Assembly: GCF_021404465.1 (NCBI RefSeq)
Contig: NZ_JABFTT010000009.1
Coordinates: forward strand, 62,001-126,000
DNA: 64,000 nt
Direction: 5' to 3'
Source: Billgrantia zhangzhouensis
GTDB lineage: Bacteria; Pseudomonadota; Gammaproteobacteria; Pseudomonadales; Halomonadaceae
The notes under the pieces are model-generated. The model saw only the letters and a program-made list of their open reading frames with translations. It was not told the origin of the DNA and did not search any database. Every line of letters begins with the position of its first letter. The first letter of the stretch is position 1. Positions 37,080 to 46,727 of the stretch are shown piece after piece. The position numbers and the translations under genes were made by a program.

Positions 37080-38291
37080 GTGATCATCAAACCCAAGGTT
37101 CGCGGTTTCATCTGTACCACCACTCATCCGGTCGGCTGCGAGAAGAACGTGCTCGAGCAGATCGAGGCGACCCGTGCGCGCTCATTCGACAAGGCTAATG
37201 GGCCGAAGAAGGTGCTGGTGGTCGGTGCTTCCAGCGGTTATGGCCTGGCGGCGCGCATTACCGCGGCGTTCGGCTACGGTGCCGATACCCTGGGCGTGTT
37301 CTTCGAGAAGCCCGGCAGCGAGAAGAAGCCCGGCACCGCCGGCTGGTACAACGCCGCTGCCTTCGACAAGTTCGCCAAGGCCGAGGGGCTCTACAGCAAG
37401 TCGATCAACGGCGACGCCTTTTCCCACGAAGCGCGCGAGAAAGCCATCGAATTGATCAAGCAAGGCATGGGGCAGGTCGACCTGGTGGTCTACTCCCTGG
37501 CCTCGCCGGTGCGCAAGCTGCCCGATTCGGGTGAGCTGAAGCGCTCCAGCCTCAAGCCGATCGGCGAGACCTATCGCGCCACCGCCATCGACACCAACAA
37601 GGACACCATCATCGAAGCCGAGGTCGAGCCCGCCACCGAGCAGGAGGTCGAGGACACCAAGGCAGTGATGGGCGGCGAGGACTGGGAGTTGTGGATCGGT
37701 GCCCTGGACAAGGCCGGCGTTCTCGCTCCCGGTGCCCGCAGCGTGGCGTTCAGCTATATCGGCACCGAGATCACCTGGCCGATCTACTGGCACGGCGCCC
37801 TGGGCAAGGCCAAGGAGGACCTCGACCGTGCCGCCGGCGAGATCGACGCCAGGCTCAAGGCCACCGGCGGCGGTGCCAACGTGGCGGTGCTCAAGTCGGT
37901 GGTGACCCAGGCCAGTGCGGCGATCCCGGTCATGCCGCTCTACATCGCCATGGTCTACAAGGTGATGAAGGAGAAGGGCCTGCACGAGGGCACCATCGAG
38001 CAGCTCAACCGCCTGTTCGGCGAGCGCCTCTATTCATCTCAAGGGCAGGGAGGACAACTCATCACCGACGAGGCCGGCCGCCTGCGTCTGGACGACTGGG
38101 AGCTGCGCGACGACGTGCAGCAGGCGTGCAAGAACTTGTGGCCCCAGGTGACCACCGAGAACCTGTTCCAGATCACCGACTATGCTGGTTACAAGCATGA
38201 CTTCCTGAAATTGTTCGGTTTCGAGCGCGATGACGTCGACTACGATGCCGATGTGAACCCGGATGTGGATTTCGATGTCGTGACGTTATAG
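37080..38291 (+). CDS. fabV: trans-2-enoyl-ACP/CoA reductase FabV
   Basis: NADH-dependent enoyl-ACP reductase that completes fatty-acid elongation; FabV enzymes are typically insensitive to triclosan. It is 403 aa. The NAD-binding loop is [13 protein letters not shown] (residues 45-57), and the catalytic Y-x8-K motif is present as Tyr236 to Lys245 ([10 protein letters not shown]). The conserved start [20 protein letters not shown] fixes the GTG at 37080, with GAGG just upstream. No fabI gene is seen in the window. Confidence 0.97.
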   Translation: MIIKPKVRGFICTTTHPVGCEKNVLEQIEATRARSFDKANGPKKVLVVGASSGYGLAARITAAFGYGADTLGVFFEKPGSEKKPGTAGWYNAAAFDKFAKAEGLYSKSINGDAFSHEAREKAIELIKQGMGQVDLVVYSLASPVRKLPDSGELKRSSLKPIGETYRATAIDTNKDTIIEAEVEPATEQEVEDTKAVMGGEDWELWIGALDKAGVLAPGARSVAFSYIGTEITWPIYWHGALGKAKEDLDRAAGEIDARLKATGGGANVAVLKSVVTQASAAIPVMPLYIAMVYKVMKEKGLHEGTIEQLNRLFGERLYSSQGQGGQLITDEAGRLRLDDWELRDDVQQACKNLWPQVTTENLFQITDYAGYKHDFLKLFGFERDDVDYDADVNPDVDFDVVTL

Positions 38292-38324
38292 GCCCGTCAT
38301 TGCGGAACCCGGTTTCCGACGGGC
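38292..38324 (+). terminator. hairpin after fabV
   Basis: A 7-bp outer stem (GCCCGTC/GACGGGC) encloses a second short stem (GGAA/TTCC) directly after the fabV stop codon. It is not followed by a T-run. Confidence 0.45.
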
Positions 38325-38350
38325 GAATCCAGTGCCAATGGAGGTGCCTC

Positions 38351-38560
38351 ATGGATACCCGGGAGAGCAAGACGCCGCAAGAAGAGTACGAGCATCTCAG
38401 GGAAGTGAGAATGCCCGAGGACTACGAGCACCCCGAGCCCGATGCCGAGCAGCCGGAAGCCCAGCGGCCGGCGAAGGGCTGGCACTGGTTGCTGTTGGCG
38501 GTGGCCGTTGTCACCGGGCTGTTCCTGGCCTACCGGTTGATGTCGGTGGCCTGGCTCTGA
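38351..38560 (+). CDS. small C-tail-anchored membrane protein (69 aa)
   Basis: The first 40 residues are highly acidic and Pro-rich (PEDYEHPEPDAEQPEAQ). They are followed by WHWLLLAVAVVTGLFLAYRLM, a single membrane helix at the C-terminus. I do not recognise the family. The ATG at 38351 has GGAGG seven bases upstream, and a clean terminator follows the gene. Confidence 0.6.
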   Translation: MDTRESKTPQEEYEHLREVRMPEDYEHPEPDAEQPEAQRPAKGWHWLLLAVAVVTGLFLAYRLMSVAWL

Positions 38561-38582
38561 CGTTTTTCTCATGCCTCACGGT

Positions 38583-38613
38583 ACACCCCGTAGCGGTTCA
38601 AGCTACGGGGTGT
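38583..38613 (+). terminator. terminator after the small tail-anchored protein
   Basis: A perfect 12-bp stem (38583-38594 with 38602-38613) and a 7-base loop begin 22 bases past the stop codon. It is flanked by TTTTTCT upstream, so it could also act on the opposite strand. Confidence 0.65.
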
Positions 38614-38686
38614 CGCTGATTCGGGTATTGCCGATGCTGCCGATCAAGTACCATTTCTGCTCCGCTTCGGCGTATGGCGCTGTGCA

Positions 38687-39661
38687 ATGCCCGATATTTC
38701 GCCTCCCCCTTACCACAAGGCCGACTCCCGCTGGGTCGGTGTGCTGACGTTGCCGGGCTTTTCCCTGCTGGCGCAGGCCTGCGCGCTGGAGCCGCTGATG
38801 GTGGTCAACCAACTGGCCGGTCAGCGGCTCTATCGTCTCCAGGCGTTCACTGTCGCAGGCAAGGAAGTGGCCAGCATGGCCGATATCAGCCAGGCGGCCG
38901 GGACGCCCTTCGAGCTGGCTTCCAGCGAGCTGGACATGCTGATCGTGTGCGCCCCGAGCCCGCTGCCCGCCATGCACGAGAGCGCCCTGCTCGGGCATTT
39001 GCGGCTGCTGGGACGCAGCGGCGTGGTGCTGGTCGGGGTCGGTGGAGGAACCGAGTTGCTGGCTCGTGCCGGCGTGCTGGACGGTTACCGCGCCACCTTG
39101 CCCTGGCAGCGCTTCGCCGCCTTCACCCGCGCCTTCCCCCGCGTGCGTCTCACCCAGCAGTTGTTCGAGATCGACCGCGACCGCCTCACCTGCGGCGGCG
39201 GCACCGCGGCGATGGACATGATGATGACCCTGATCGCTTCCCATCATGGCAACGAGTTGGCCGAACGCGTTTCCGAGCACTTCGTGCTGGAGCGGGTACG
39301 CATGGCCGACGAGCCGCAACAGGTACCGCTGCGCTCCCGGTTGGGCCATGCCCCTGCGTCGCTGGTGGATGCGGTGATGCTGATGGAGGCTAACATCGAG
39401 GAGCCCCTGACCACCCATGAGTTGGCCGAGCACCTGGGCATCTCGCGCCGTCAGCTCGAGCGGCTGTTCAAGAAATACCTGCAGGCGGTACCCGGTCGCT
39501 ATTACCTCGACCTGCGCCTGAAGGAGGCGCGCCGGCTGCTGCGCGAGAGCGACCTGCCCGCCGGCGAGATTGCCATGAAGACGGGCTTCTCCTCTCCTGC
39601 CCATTTCTCCACTGCCTATCGCAATCATTTCGGGGCTACCCCGCGCGAAGAACGCCTCTAA
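38687..39661 (+). CDS. GlxA-type AraC-family regulator, probable activator of the AST operon
   Basis: 324-aa regulator with an N-terminal DJ-1/PfpI-like (class I amidotransferase-like) domain (residues about 15-190) and a C-terminal AraC helix-turn-helix pair (about 225-324; HLGISRRQLERLFKKYLQAVPGRYYLDLRLKEARRLL and GFSSPAHFSTAYRNHFGATP). This layout and its place upstream of astC recall the P. aeruginosa arginine-responsive ArgR, so it probably activates arginine catabolism; that is inference. The stop codon lies inside the target duplication of an inserted element. Confidence 0.85.
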   Translation: MPDISPPPYHKADSRWVGVLTLPGFSLLAQACALEPLMVVNQLAGQRLYRLQAFTVAGKEVASMADISQAAGTPFELASSELDMLIVCAPSPLPAMHESALLGHLRLLGRSGVVLVGVGGGTELLARAGVLDGYRATLPWQRFAAFTRAFPRVRLTQQLFEIDRDRLTCGGGTAAMDMMMTLIASHHGNELAERVSEHFVLERVRMADEPQQVPLRSRLGHAPASLVDAVMLMEANIEEPLTTHELAEHLGISRRQLERLFKKYLQAVPGRYYLDLRLKEARRLLRESDLPAGEIAMKTGFSSPAHFSTAYRNHFGATPREERL

Positions 39662-39924
39662 GGAAACACTGTACAAATGCCTGCGCGAGCGAATCGCTGC
39701 GTTACGCGGTGCGCGGAATCCTCACATATACCCCATATGCTCCGGTTGACTCGAAACCTTCGGTTTCTCGCTCCTTCGGAGCCAGCCTACGGCTGTTTGT
39801 CGCTTCGCTCGGTACTGTGCTCCGTGCGCCTTGCGACCCACAGGGATGTGGGAAGTGCGTTGGTTCGTCGGGAACGGACCTAGCCGCTTCATCTCGCTCG
39901 CCGATTTGTTCAGCGCTTCCCTAA
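39658..39924. mobile_element. MITE-like element, IS5-group type ends, with CTAA target duplication
   Basis: A 259-bp element (39662-39920) is bounded by imperfect inverted repeats: left GGAAACACTGTACAAAT and right, read inward, GGAAGCGCTGAACAAAT. They match at 13 of 17 positions. Both flanks are CTAA, which fits the YTAR 4-bp target preference of IS5-group insertion sequences. There is no transposase frame inside, so it would need to be moved in trans. The interior has several short hairpins. A closely related terminus starts at 63971. Confidence 0.7.
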
Positions 39925-40037
39925 GCCTTTATTTACAAGTCGGGGTCCCATTGGTGAAAGCCGGCCGGCGCGTCGCTCCTTATACTCGACTGACATCACT
40001 GCGTTGCTATCACCCCCTTGCAGGAATGGAGACCGAG
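39925..40037 (+). promoter_or_regulatory. astC upstream region with a -10 box
   Basis: A good -10 TATACT lies at 39981-39986, about 50 bases before the astC start, but no acceptable -35 is found 16-18 bases upstream. This pattern fits an activator-dependent promoter, perhaps served by the adjacent AraC-type regulator. The first bases of the region are the right flank of the MITE-like element. Confidence 0.45.
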
Positions 40038-41252
40038 ATGAGCCATACCCCGACCCGCGCCGACTTCGACCAGTACATGGTGCCCAACTACTCCCCCCAG
40101 AAGGTCATTCCGGTGCGCGGCGAGGGTAGCCGGCTGTGGGACCAGGAGGGGCGCGAATACATCGATTTCGCCGGAGGCATCGCCGTGAACTCCCTGGGCC
40201 ACTGCCACCCGGTGCTGGTCAAGGCCCTCACTGAGCAGGGCAACAAGCTTTGGCATCTCTCCAACGTCTACACCAACGAGCCCTCGCTCAAGCTGGCCAA
40301 GACCCTGGTGGAGCGTACCTTCGCCGACAAGGCCTATTTCTGCTCCTCGGGTGGCGAGGCCAACGAGGCGGCATTGAAGCTGGCGCGGCGTTGGGCGCAC
40401 GACAACTTCGGCGAGCACAAGCATCGCATCGTGTCGTTCTATCAGTCGTTCCATGGGCGTACTTTCTTTACCGTCAGCGTCGGCGGCCAGCCCAAGTACT
40501 CCCAGGGCTTCGGTCCCGTGCCGGGCGGCATCGTCCACGGCGAATTCAACGACCTCGACAGCGTGCGCGAGCTGATCAATGACGACACCTGTGCCGTGAT
40601 GGTCGAGCCGATGCAGGGCGAGGGCGGCATCACGCCGGCTACCCAGGAGTTCCTGCAGGGGCTGCGCGACCTGTGCGACGCCCACGATGCGCTGCTGATT
40701 TTCGACGAGGTGCAGACCGGCGTGGGGCGTACCGGCTCGCTCTATGCCTACATGGAGTACGGTATCGAGCCGGATATCCTCACCAGTGCCAAGGCCCTGG
40801 GCGGTGGCTTCCCCATCGGCGCCATGCTGACTACCGACCGGGTCGCCCCGGCGCTGGCCATCGGCACCCACGGCTCCACCTACGGCGGCAACGCCCTGGC
40901 CTCGGCTGTGGCCCTGGCTGCGGTGGAGCACATCGACACGCCGGAAGTGCTCGGTGGCGTCAAGCAGCGCCATGACCTGTTCCGCGAGCATCTCGAGGCG
41001 ATCAACCGCAAGCATGGGGTATTCAAGGAGATCCGCGGCATGGGGCTGCTGATCGGCGCCGAGATGACGCCCGAGTACGAAGGCCGGGCCAAGGACATCC
41101 TGCCGCTGGCTATCGAGGAGGGCGTGATGGCCCTGATTGCCGGTCCCAACGTGCTGCGCATGGCGCCGTCGCTGGTGATCCCCGAGGCCGACATCGCCGA
41201 GGGCATGGCGCGGCTGGAGCGTGTCATCGAGCGGCTGGTGGCGGCCGGGTGA
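40038..41252 (+). CDS. astC: succinylornithine/acetylornithine transaminase AstC (AruC)
   Basis: PLP aminotransferase (404 aa) for the third step of the arginine succinyltransferase pathway, converting succinylornithine to succinylglutamate semialdehyde. It can also act in arginine synthesis (ArgD-like). The PLP lysine is in [16 protein letters not shown] and the cofactor Asp in [18 protein letters not shown] 40038 has GGAG seven bases upstream; an ATG at 40026 is the alternative. First gene of the operon. Confidence 0.95.
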   Translation: MSHTPTRADFDQYMVPNYSPQKVIPVRGEGSRLWDQEGREYIDFAGGIAVNSLGHCHPVLVKALTEQGNKLWHLSNVYTNEPSLKLAKTLVERTFADKAYFCSSGGEANEAALKLARRWAHDNFGEHKHRIVSFYQSFHGRTFFTVSVGGQPKYSQGFGPVPGGIVHGEFNDLDSVRELINDDTCAVMVEPMQGEGGITPATQEFLQGLRDLCDAHDALLIFDEVQTGVGRTGSLYAYMEYGIEPDILTSAKALGGGFPIGAMLTTDRVAPALAIGTHGSTYGGNALASAVALAAVEHIDTPEVLGGVKQRHDLFREHLEAINRKHGVFKEIRGMGLLIGAEMTPEYEGRAKDILPLAIEEGVMALIAGPNVLRMAPSLVIPEADIAEGMARLERVIERLVAAG

Positions 41253-41302
41253 AGGCTGGCCGAGCCATGCGCGACACCGCCAATCGACCAGGAGATCCCA
41301 CC

Positions 41303-42376
41303 ATGATGGTCGTACGCCCCGTTCGGCCGGCCGACCTGCCGGCCCTGGAGCGGTTGGCAGGCTTGGCTACGCCGAGCCTGACCAACCTGCCGGCCCATCG
41401 CGACCGCCTCGAAGAGCGCATTGCGCGCTCGCGGCAGTCGTTCGGGCGCGAGGTGGACTTTCCCGGCGACGAGCACTACACCTTCGTGCTCGAGGATCTC
41501 GAGCGCGACGAGGTCGTAGGCACGGCCACCCTGCGCGCCGAGGCCGGGGCGCGGGAGGCCTACTACACCTACCGCCAGGAGACCCTGATCCACGCCTCGC
41601 AGCAGCTCAACGTGCGTCGCGAGGTGCAGACCCTGTCGCTCTCCCACGAGGTCTCTGAGACCACCCAACTATGCGCCCTGTCACTGGATCCGCGCTATCG
41701 CGGCACCAGCGCCGAGAGCCTGCTGCGCCGCGCGCGGCTGATGTTCATCGCCCAGTACCCCGAGCGTTTCGCCGAGGTGCTGGCGATGGCGTTTCCGGGC
41801 TATCTCGACGAGCAGGGCGAGTCGCCGTTCTGGAACAGCGTGGGGCGCCACTTCTTCGTGCGCGACTACCATGACATCAACTACCTCGCCGGGGTGCGCT
41901 CGAAGAGCTTCATCGCCGAGGTGATGCCGCAGTTTCCGCTCTACCTGGCGCTGCTCACGCCCCAGGCGCGGGCCGCCATCGGTCGCGAGCACCCCGCTCA
42001 CGAGGCGGCCATGGCCGAAATGCTGGCCGAGGGCTTCATGCGCTCGCGCCATGTCGATCTGTTCGACGCGGGGCCGGTGATCAAGGGCGAGCGCGACCGC
42101 CTGCACACCTTTCGCCATGCCGCCTGGCATCCGGTACGGGTGCGGCCGGCCCATGCGCTGCCCGACGCCGAGCCGGCGCTGATCGCCAACCAGCGTCTGG
42201 CCGACTTCCGCTGCGTGGTGGCCCGCTACGCGCTGTCGCCAACCGGCCAGTTGATGCTATCGCCGGAGCATGCCGAGCTACTCGGCGTGGAAGAGGGGCG
42301 GGCGGTACTGGCTGCGCCGCTGGCGCTGCCGTCCTCCGGCGAGGACGAACCGGGTTTCGACGAGGGGGAGCTGTGA
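41303..42376 (+). CDS. aruF: arginine/ornithine N-succinyltransferase alpha subunit (AruF)
   Basis: First step of the AST pathway: succinyl-CoA plus arginine gives N2-succinylarginine. It is 357 aa with the AstA fold; conserved segments are LATPSLTNLPAHRDRLEERI and SLSHEVSETTQLCALSLDPRYRG. The two-subunit form (AruF plus AruG) is found in pseudomonads and relatives, while enterics have one AstA. ATG 41303 is chosen for the AGGAGA site; an earlier GTG would overlap astC. Its stop overlaps the aruG start. Confidence 0.94.
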   Translation: MMVVRPVRPADLPALERLAGLATPSLTNLPAHRDRLEERIARSRQSFGREVDFPGDEHYTFVLEDLERDEVVGTATLRAEAGAREAYYTYRQETLIHASQQLNVRREVQTLSLSHEVSETTQLCALSLDPRYRGTSAESLLRRARLMFIAQYPERFAEVLAMAFPGYLDEQGESPFWNSVGRHFFVRDYHDINYLAGVRSKSFIAEVMPQFPLYLALLTPQARAAIGREHPAHEAAMAEMLAEGFMRSRHVDLFDAGPVIKGERDRLHTFRHAAWHPVRVRPAHALPDAEPALIANQRLADFRCVVARYALSPTGQLMLSPEHAELLGVEEGRAVLAAPLALPSSGEDEPGFDEGEL

Positions 42377-43422
42377 TGCGTATTCGACCGATTGCCGAGG
42401 GCGACCTGGACGAACTGCAGAAGATCGCCCGCGAAACCGGGGTTGGCTTCACCTCGCTGCCCGACAACCGCGAGTTCCTGAGCGACAAGATCGCCGCCGC
42501 GGTCGCTGCCTTCGAGCAGCGCACGCCAGCCGACCGGCGCAACTACTTCTTCGTGCTCGAGGACGAGGCGAGCGGTGAACTGGCCGGCTGTTGCGCCATC
42601 GAGGGCCAGGTGGGGCGCGAGGTGCCGTTCTATCACTATCGCCTGGGCACACTGGCCCATTCGTCGGTGCAGCTCGACCTGCATCGCACCATCGACACCC
42701 TGTTCCTCAGCTCCGACCACACCGGCGACGCCGAGGTGGCCTCGCTGTTCCTGCGGCCGCAATACCGCGGCAAGGAGCGCTCGCACCAGCGCAATGGGGC
42801 GCTGCTGTCGATGATGCGCTGGCTGTTCATGGCCGAGTTTCGCGATCAGTTTCCCGACAAGGTGCTGGCCGAGATGCGCGGCGTATTCGACGAGCGCGGC
42901 AAGAGCCCGTTCTGGGAGTGCCTGGGCAGCCATTTCTTTCCCATGGACTTCGCCGAGGCCGACCGCCTCACCGGGCTGGGCCAGAAGAGCTTCATCGGCG
43001 AGCTGATGCCCAAGTTCCCGATCTATACGCCGTTTCTCTCCGACGAGGCGCGAGCCTGTATCGGTCAGGTCCACCGCGACACCCGCCCGGCGCTGGCCAT
43101 GCTCAAGCAGGAGGGGCTGCGTTGGGAAGGTTACATCGACATCTTCGATGGCGGACCGACGGTAGAGGCTTACATTGATGACGTACGCGCGGTGCGCAAG
43201 TCGCGCTGCTGCCGGGTCGAGATCCGTGCCGGCGACGAGCCGCCCCTCGCACGCCCGCGCTGGCTGGCGGCGAGTACGGTGATGGCCGACTTCTGCGCCG
43301 CCTGGGTGTCTCACGGCCCCGACGAGGAGGGCACCCTCACCCTGAGCGAAGCGGAGGCGCAGCGGCTGGGCGTGGTAGCCGGTGATTCTCTGCGCGTACT
43401 GGATACCGAGGAGACTTCATGA
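42376..43422 (+). CDS. aruG: arginine/ornithine N-succinyltransferase beta subunit (AruG)
   Basis: Partner of AruF, 348 aa, and a clear paralogue of it (ARETGVGFTSLPDNREFLSDKI; HTGDAEVASLFLRPQYRGKERSH; WECLGSHFFPMDFAEADRL). The two presumably form a heteromer. ATG 42376 shares a base with the aruF stop (TGATG) and follows a GGGGGAG site. Its own stop is nested in the astD start. Confidence 0.95.
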   Translation: MRIRPIAEGDLDELQKIARETGVGFTSLPDNREFLSDKIAAAVAAFEQRTPADRRNYFFVLEDEASGELAGCCAIEGQVGREVPFYHYRLGTLAHSSVQLDLHRTIDTLFLSSDHTGDAEVASLFLRPQYRGKERSHQRNGALLSMMRWLFMAEFRDQFPDKVLAEMRGVFDERGKSPFWECLGSHFFPMDFAEADRLTGLGQKSFIGELMPKFPIYTPFLSDEARACIGQVHRDTRPALAMLKQEGLRWEGYIDIFDGGPTVEAYIDDVRAVRKSRCCRVEIRAGDEPPLARPRWLAASTVMADFCAAWVSHGPDEEGTLTLSEAEAQRLGVVAGDSLRVLDTEETS

Positions 43423-44888
43423 AAGCGATGCAACAGCTGATGATCGGCGGCAACTGGCAGCCGGGCGAGGCAACGCGCTTCACCAAGCGCGACCCGGTGT
43501 CCGGCGAGACCCTGTGGCAGGGCGCGGCAGCCAGCGATGGCCAGGTGGCGGCGGCGGTAGAGGCCGCTCGCGGCGCCTTCCCGGGCTGGGCCCGGCTCGG
43601 CTTCGCCGAGCGCCTGAGCGTGGTGGAGCGCTTCCGCGAGCTGCTCGAAGCGCACCGCGAGGATCTGGCCCGCGCCATTGCCGGCGAGACCGGCAAACCG
43701 CTGTGGGAGGCGCGTACCGAGGTGGGCGCGATGATCGGCAAGGTGGCGATCTCGGCGCGTGCCTACCAGGAGCGCACCGGCGAGCGCAGCCGCGACGTCG
43801 GCGATACCACCGCCGTGCTGCGTCATCGCCCGCATGGCGTGATGGCGGTGTTCGGCCCCTACAACTTTCCCGGTCACCTGCCCAACGGACACATGGTACC
43901 GGCGCTGCTGGCCGGCAACACGGTGGTGTTCAAGCCCAGCGAGCAGACCCTGCTGACCGCCGATTTGACCCTGCAGTGCTGGCAGCAGGCGGGCCTGCCC
44001 GCCGGAGTGATCAACCTAGTGCAGGGCGCCGCTCCGGTGGGCCAGGCACTCTCCTCGCACCCGGGCATCGACGGCCTGCTGTTCACTGGCAGCGCTCGCG
44101 TGGGTGACCTGCTCAATCGCCAGTTCGCCGACCAGATGGAGAAGATTCTCGCCCTGGAACTCGGCGGCAACAACCCACTGGTGGTCAAGGACGTGCACGA
44201 CCAGGACGCCGCGGTACTCACCATCCTGCAATCGGCCTTCCTCTCCGGTGGGCAGCGCTGCACCTGTGCCCGGCGGCTGATCGTGCCCGAGGGCCAGGTC
44301 GGCGACCATCTGCTCGATGCCCTGGTCGACGCCATCGCCCGCCTGCGGGTGGCGGGACAGTTCGAGGAGCCGGCGCCGTTCTACGGCGGTCTGGTCAGCC
44401 AGGAGGCGGCCCAGGGGCTGCTCAAGGCCCAGGACGAGCTGGAGGCGCTGGGTGGCGTGGTGTTGTCGCGCATGGAGTGCCTGCAGGAAGGCACCAGCCT
44501 GCTGTCGCCGGCACTGATCGACGTCACCGGACTCGACGTGCCCGACGAGGAGCACTTCGGCCCGCTGCTCAAGGTCTATCGCTACCACGACTGGGACGAG
44601 GCCCTGCGGCTCGCCAACGATACCCGCTATGGCCTGGCCGCCGGGATGATCGGCGGCGAGCGCACCGACTGGGACGACTTCCTGCTGCGCATCCGTGCCG
44701 GCATCGTCAACTGGAACCGTCAGACCACCGGCGCTTCCGGCGATGCGCCCTTCGGCGGTGTGGGCATCAGCGGCAATCATCGCCCCAGTGCTTATTATGC
44801 GGCGGATTACTGCGCCTATCCGGTGGCCTCGATGGAGGCCGAGACTCTGAGCCTGCCCGACAGTCTGCCTCCCGGAGTGGTGTTATGA
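43419..44888 (+). CDS. astD: succinylglutamic semialdehyde dehydrogenase AstD (AruD)
   Basis: NAD-dependent aldehyde dehydrogenase (489 aa) for the fourth AST step, giving N-succinylglutamate. The general-base Glu is in [13 protein letters not shown] and the catalytic Cys in [14 protein letters not shown]; the proton-relay Asn is in [14 protein letters not shown]. Its start overlaps the aruG stop and its stop overlaps astB, so translation is probably coupled along the operon. Confidence 0.97.
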   Translation: MKAMQQLMIGGNWQPGEATRFTKRDPVSGETLWQGAAASDGQVAAAVEAARGAFPGWARLGFAERLSVVERFRELLEAHREDLARAIAGETGKPLWEARTEVGAMIGKVAISARAYQERTGERSRDVGDTTAVLRHRPHGVMAVFGPYNFPGHLPNGHMVPALLAGNTVVFKPSEQTLLTADLTLQCWQQAGLPAGVINLVQGAAPVGQALSSHPGIDGLLFTGSARVGDLLNRQFADQMEKILALELGGNNPLVVKDVHDQDAAVLTILQSAFLSGGQRCTCARRLIVPEGQVGDHLLDALVDAIARLRVAGQFEEPAPFYGGLVSQEAAQGLLKAQDELEALGGVVLSRMECLQEGTSLLSPALIDVTGLDVPDEEHFGPLLKVYRYHDWDEALRLANDTRYGLAAGMIGGERTDWDDFLLRIRAGIVNWNRQTTGASGDAPFGGVGISGNHRPSAYYAADYCAYPVASMEAETLSLPDSLPPGVVL

Positions 44889-46246
44889 ACCAAACGACGA
44901 ACGCCGGCTACCGGGAAATCAACTTCGACGGCCTGGTGGGCCCGACCCACAACTACTCGGGGCTGGCCCACGGCAACGTGGCCTCGATGAGCCACGGCGG
45001 GCTGGTTTCCAATCCCCGTGAGGCGGCGCTGCAGGGGCTGGCCAAGATGAAGGCGCTGATGGATGCCGGGTTCGACCAGGGCGTGCTGCCGCCCCAGCAA
45101 CGTCCCGATCTCGGCGCGCTGCGCTCGCTCGGCTTTACCGGCAGCAACCGCGAGGTGCTGGCGCGGGCGGCCGCTGAGGCGCCCCAGGTGCTGCGCGCGG
45201 TGTGTTCGGCCTCGAGCATGTGGACGGCCAACGCGGCTACCGTGACGCCGAGCCGCGACGCGCCGGATGGACGGGTGCACTTCACACCGGCCAACCTGCA
45301 ATCGAGCTTTCACCGCTACCTGGAGCCGGAGACCACTGGACGGGTGCTGTCGGCGATCTTCCGTGACGAGGCGCACTTCGCCCATCATCCGGCGCTGCCG
45401 GCTACGCCGGCTTTCTCCGACGAGGGCGCGGCCAACCATACGCGGCTGTGTGGCGAGCACGGCGAGGCTGGCGTACATCTCTACGTCTATGGCCGCCAAG
45501 CCTTCGGCGGGGATCCTGCCCATGAGCCCAAGCGCTTTCCCGCACGCCAGACGCTGGAAGCGAGCCAGGCGGTGGCACGCCAGCATGGGCTGGCCGCGGC
45601 GCAGACGGTGTTCGCCCAGCAGTACCCCGAGGCCATCGATGCCGGCGTGTTCCACAATGACGTGATTGCAGTGGGCAACGGGCCGGTGCTGCTCTACCAC
45701 GAGATGGCCTTCCTCGATGAGCAGGCAACGCTGGATGAGCTACGCGCCAAGATGGCCACGCCGCTGATTCCGGTGCGCGTGCCCAGCGAGGCGATGAGCT
45801 TGGATGACGCCGTGGCCTCCTATCTGTTCAACTCGCAGTTGCTGAGCAACTCCGACGGCAGCATGACCCTGGTGGTGCCCGGCGAGTGCCAGGAGCGCGA
45901 GGCGGTGTGGCGCACTATCCAGGATCATCTGCTGGCCGGCCACAATCCCATCGGTGAAGTGATCGTCAAGGACGTCAAGCAGAGCATGCGCAACGGCGGT
46001 GGCCCCGCCTGCCTGCGCCTGCGAGTGCTGCTCTCTGCCGAGGAGCGCGCCGCGCTGACCGGTCGAGTGCTGCTCACCAATGAGCTGCACGACGAGCTTG
46101 CCGCCTGGGTGGAACGTCACTACCGCGACTGCCTGGCGCCCGACGACCTGGCCGACCCGCAGTTGGCCGACGAGACCCTCACTGCACTGGACGAGCTCAC
46201 TCGCATCCTGCAAATTGGTTCGGTCTACCCTTTCCAGTTGAGATAA
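44885..46246 (+). CDS. astB: N-succinylarginine dihydrolase AstB (AruB)
   Basis: Second step of the AST pathway: hydrolyses succinylarginine to succinylornithine, CO2 and ammonia. It is 453 aa in the amidinotransferase-like beta/alpha propeller fold. It starts with the conserved [19 protein letters not shown]; the nucleophilic Cys is in [12 protein letters not shown] near the C-terminus. This is the last recognisable AST gene here; astE is not found. Confidence 0.97.
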   Translation: MNQTTNAGYREINFDGLVGPTHNYSGLAHGNVASMSHGGLVSNPREAALQGLAKMKALMDAGFDQGVLPPQQRPDLGALRSLGFTGSNREVLARAAAEAPQVLRAVCSASSMWTANAATVTPSRDAPDGRVHFTPANLQSSFHRYLEPETTGRVLSAIFRDEAHFAHHPALPATPAFSDEGAANHTRLCGEHGEAGVHLYVYGRQAFGGDPAHEPKRFPARQTLEASQAVARQHGLAAAQTVFAQQYPEAIDAGVFHNDVIAVGNGPVLLYHEMAFLDEQATLDELRAKMATPLIPVRVPSEAMSLDDAVASYLFNSQLLSNSDGSMTLVVPGECQEREAVWRTIQDHLLAGHNPIGEVIVKDVKQSMRNGGGPACLRLRVLLSAEERAALTGRVLLTNELHDELAAWVERHYRDCLAPDDLADPQLADETLTALDELTRILQIGSVYPFQLR

Positions 46247-46253
46247 GGACACC

Positions 46254-46727
46254 ATGCGCGGGATCACCATCGTACGCTTGAGCCCCGACTCAGATCACCT
46301 CGCCACCGTAGCAAGCTGGACCTATGCCGAGTGGGGGCACCTGCACCCGAACAGCACCGCCAACTCCTACCGTGAGGCCTTGCGCCGGGAGTGCGGCGAC
46401 GGCGGCGTGCCGTCGGTGTTCGTGGCCATGCAGGGCGACCAGCCGGTGGGGACGGCGGCGCTATTGGCCGAGGACATGGACAGCCGCCGCGAACTCACGC
46501 CCTGGCTGGCCTCGGTGTTCGTACTGCCGGAGTGGCGTGGGCAGGGCATCGCCTCGACGTTGATCCGACGGGTAGAACAGGAAGCCGCCGACTGTGGCAT
46601 CCGCCAATTCTACCTGTTCACGCCCGACCAGCAGGCGCTCTACCGCCGGCTTGGCTGGCAGGACCACGAGGACCTGTGCTACCGGGGAGAGAAGGTCACC
46701 ATCATGCTGCGCCAGCTCGAGGCATGA
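46254..46727 (+). CDS. GNAT-family N-acetyltransferase
   Basis: 157-aa acetyltransferase with the acetyl-CoA loop VLPEWRGQGIASTLIRRVEQEA (residues about 91-112) and a C-terminal YRRLGWQ strand-helix. It starts 7 bases after astB behind an AAGGA site, and its stop overlaps zapE by four bases, so it bridges the AST operon and zapE. The substrate is unknown; it is not an AstE (zinc hydrolase) substitute by fold. Confidence 0.88.
   Translation: MRGITIVRLSPDSDHLATVASWTYAEWGHLHPNSTANSYREALRRECGDGGVPSVFVAMQGDQPVGTAALLAEDMDSRRELTPWLASVFVLPEWRGQGIASTLIRRVEQEAADCGIRQFYLFTPDQQALYRRLGWQDHEDLCYRGEKVTIMLRQLEA

Noticed and set aside
39677-39883. Short frame inside the MITE-like element as a transposase remnant
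   Set aside because: The translation shows no DDE or other transposase motif.
46254-46727. The GNAT gene as a replacement for astE
   Set aside because: AstE is a zinc-dependent hydrolase; a GNAT acyltransferase fold is chemically unsuited, so position alone does not support this.
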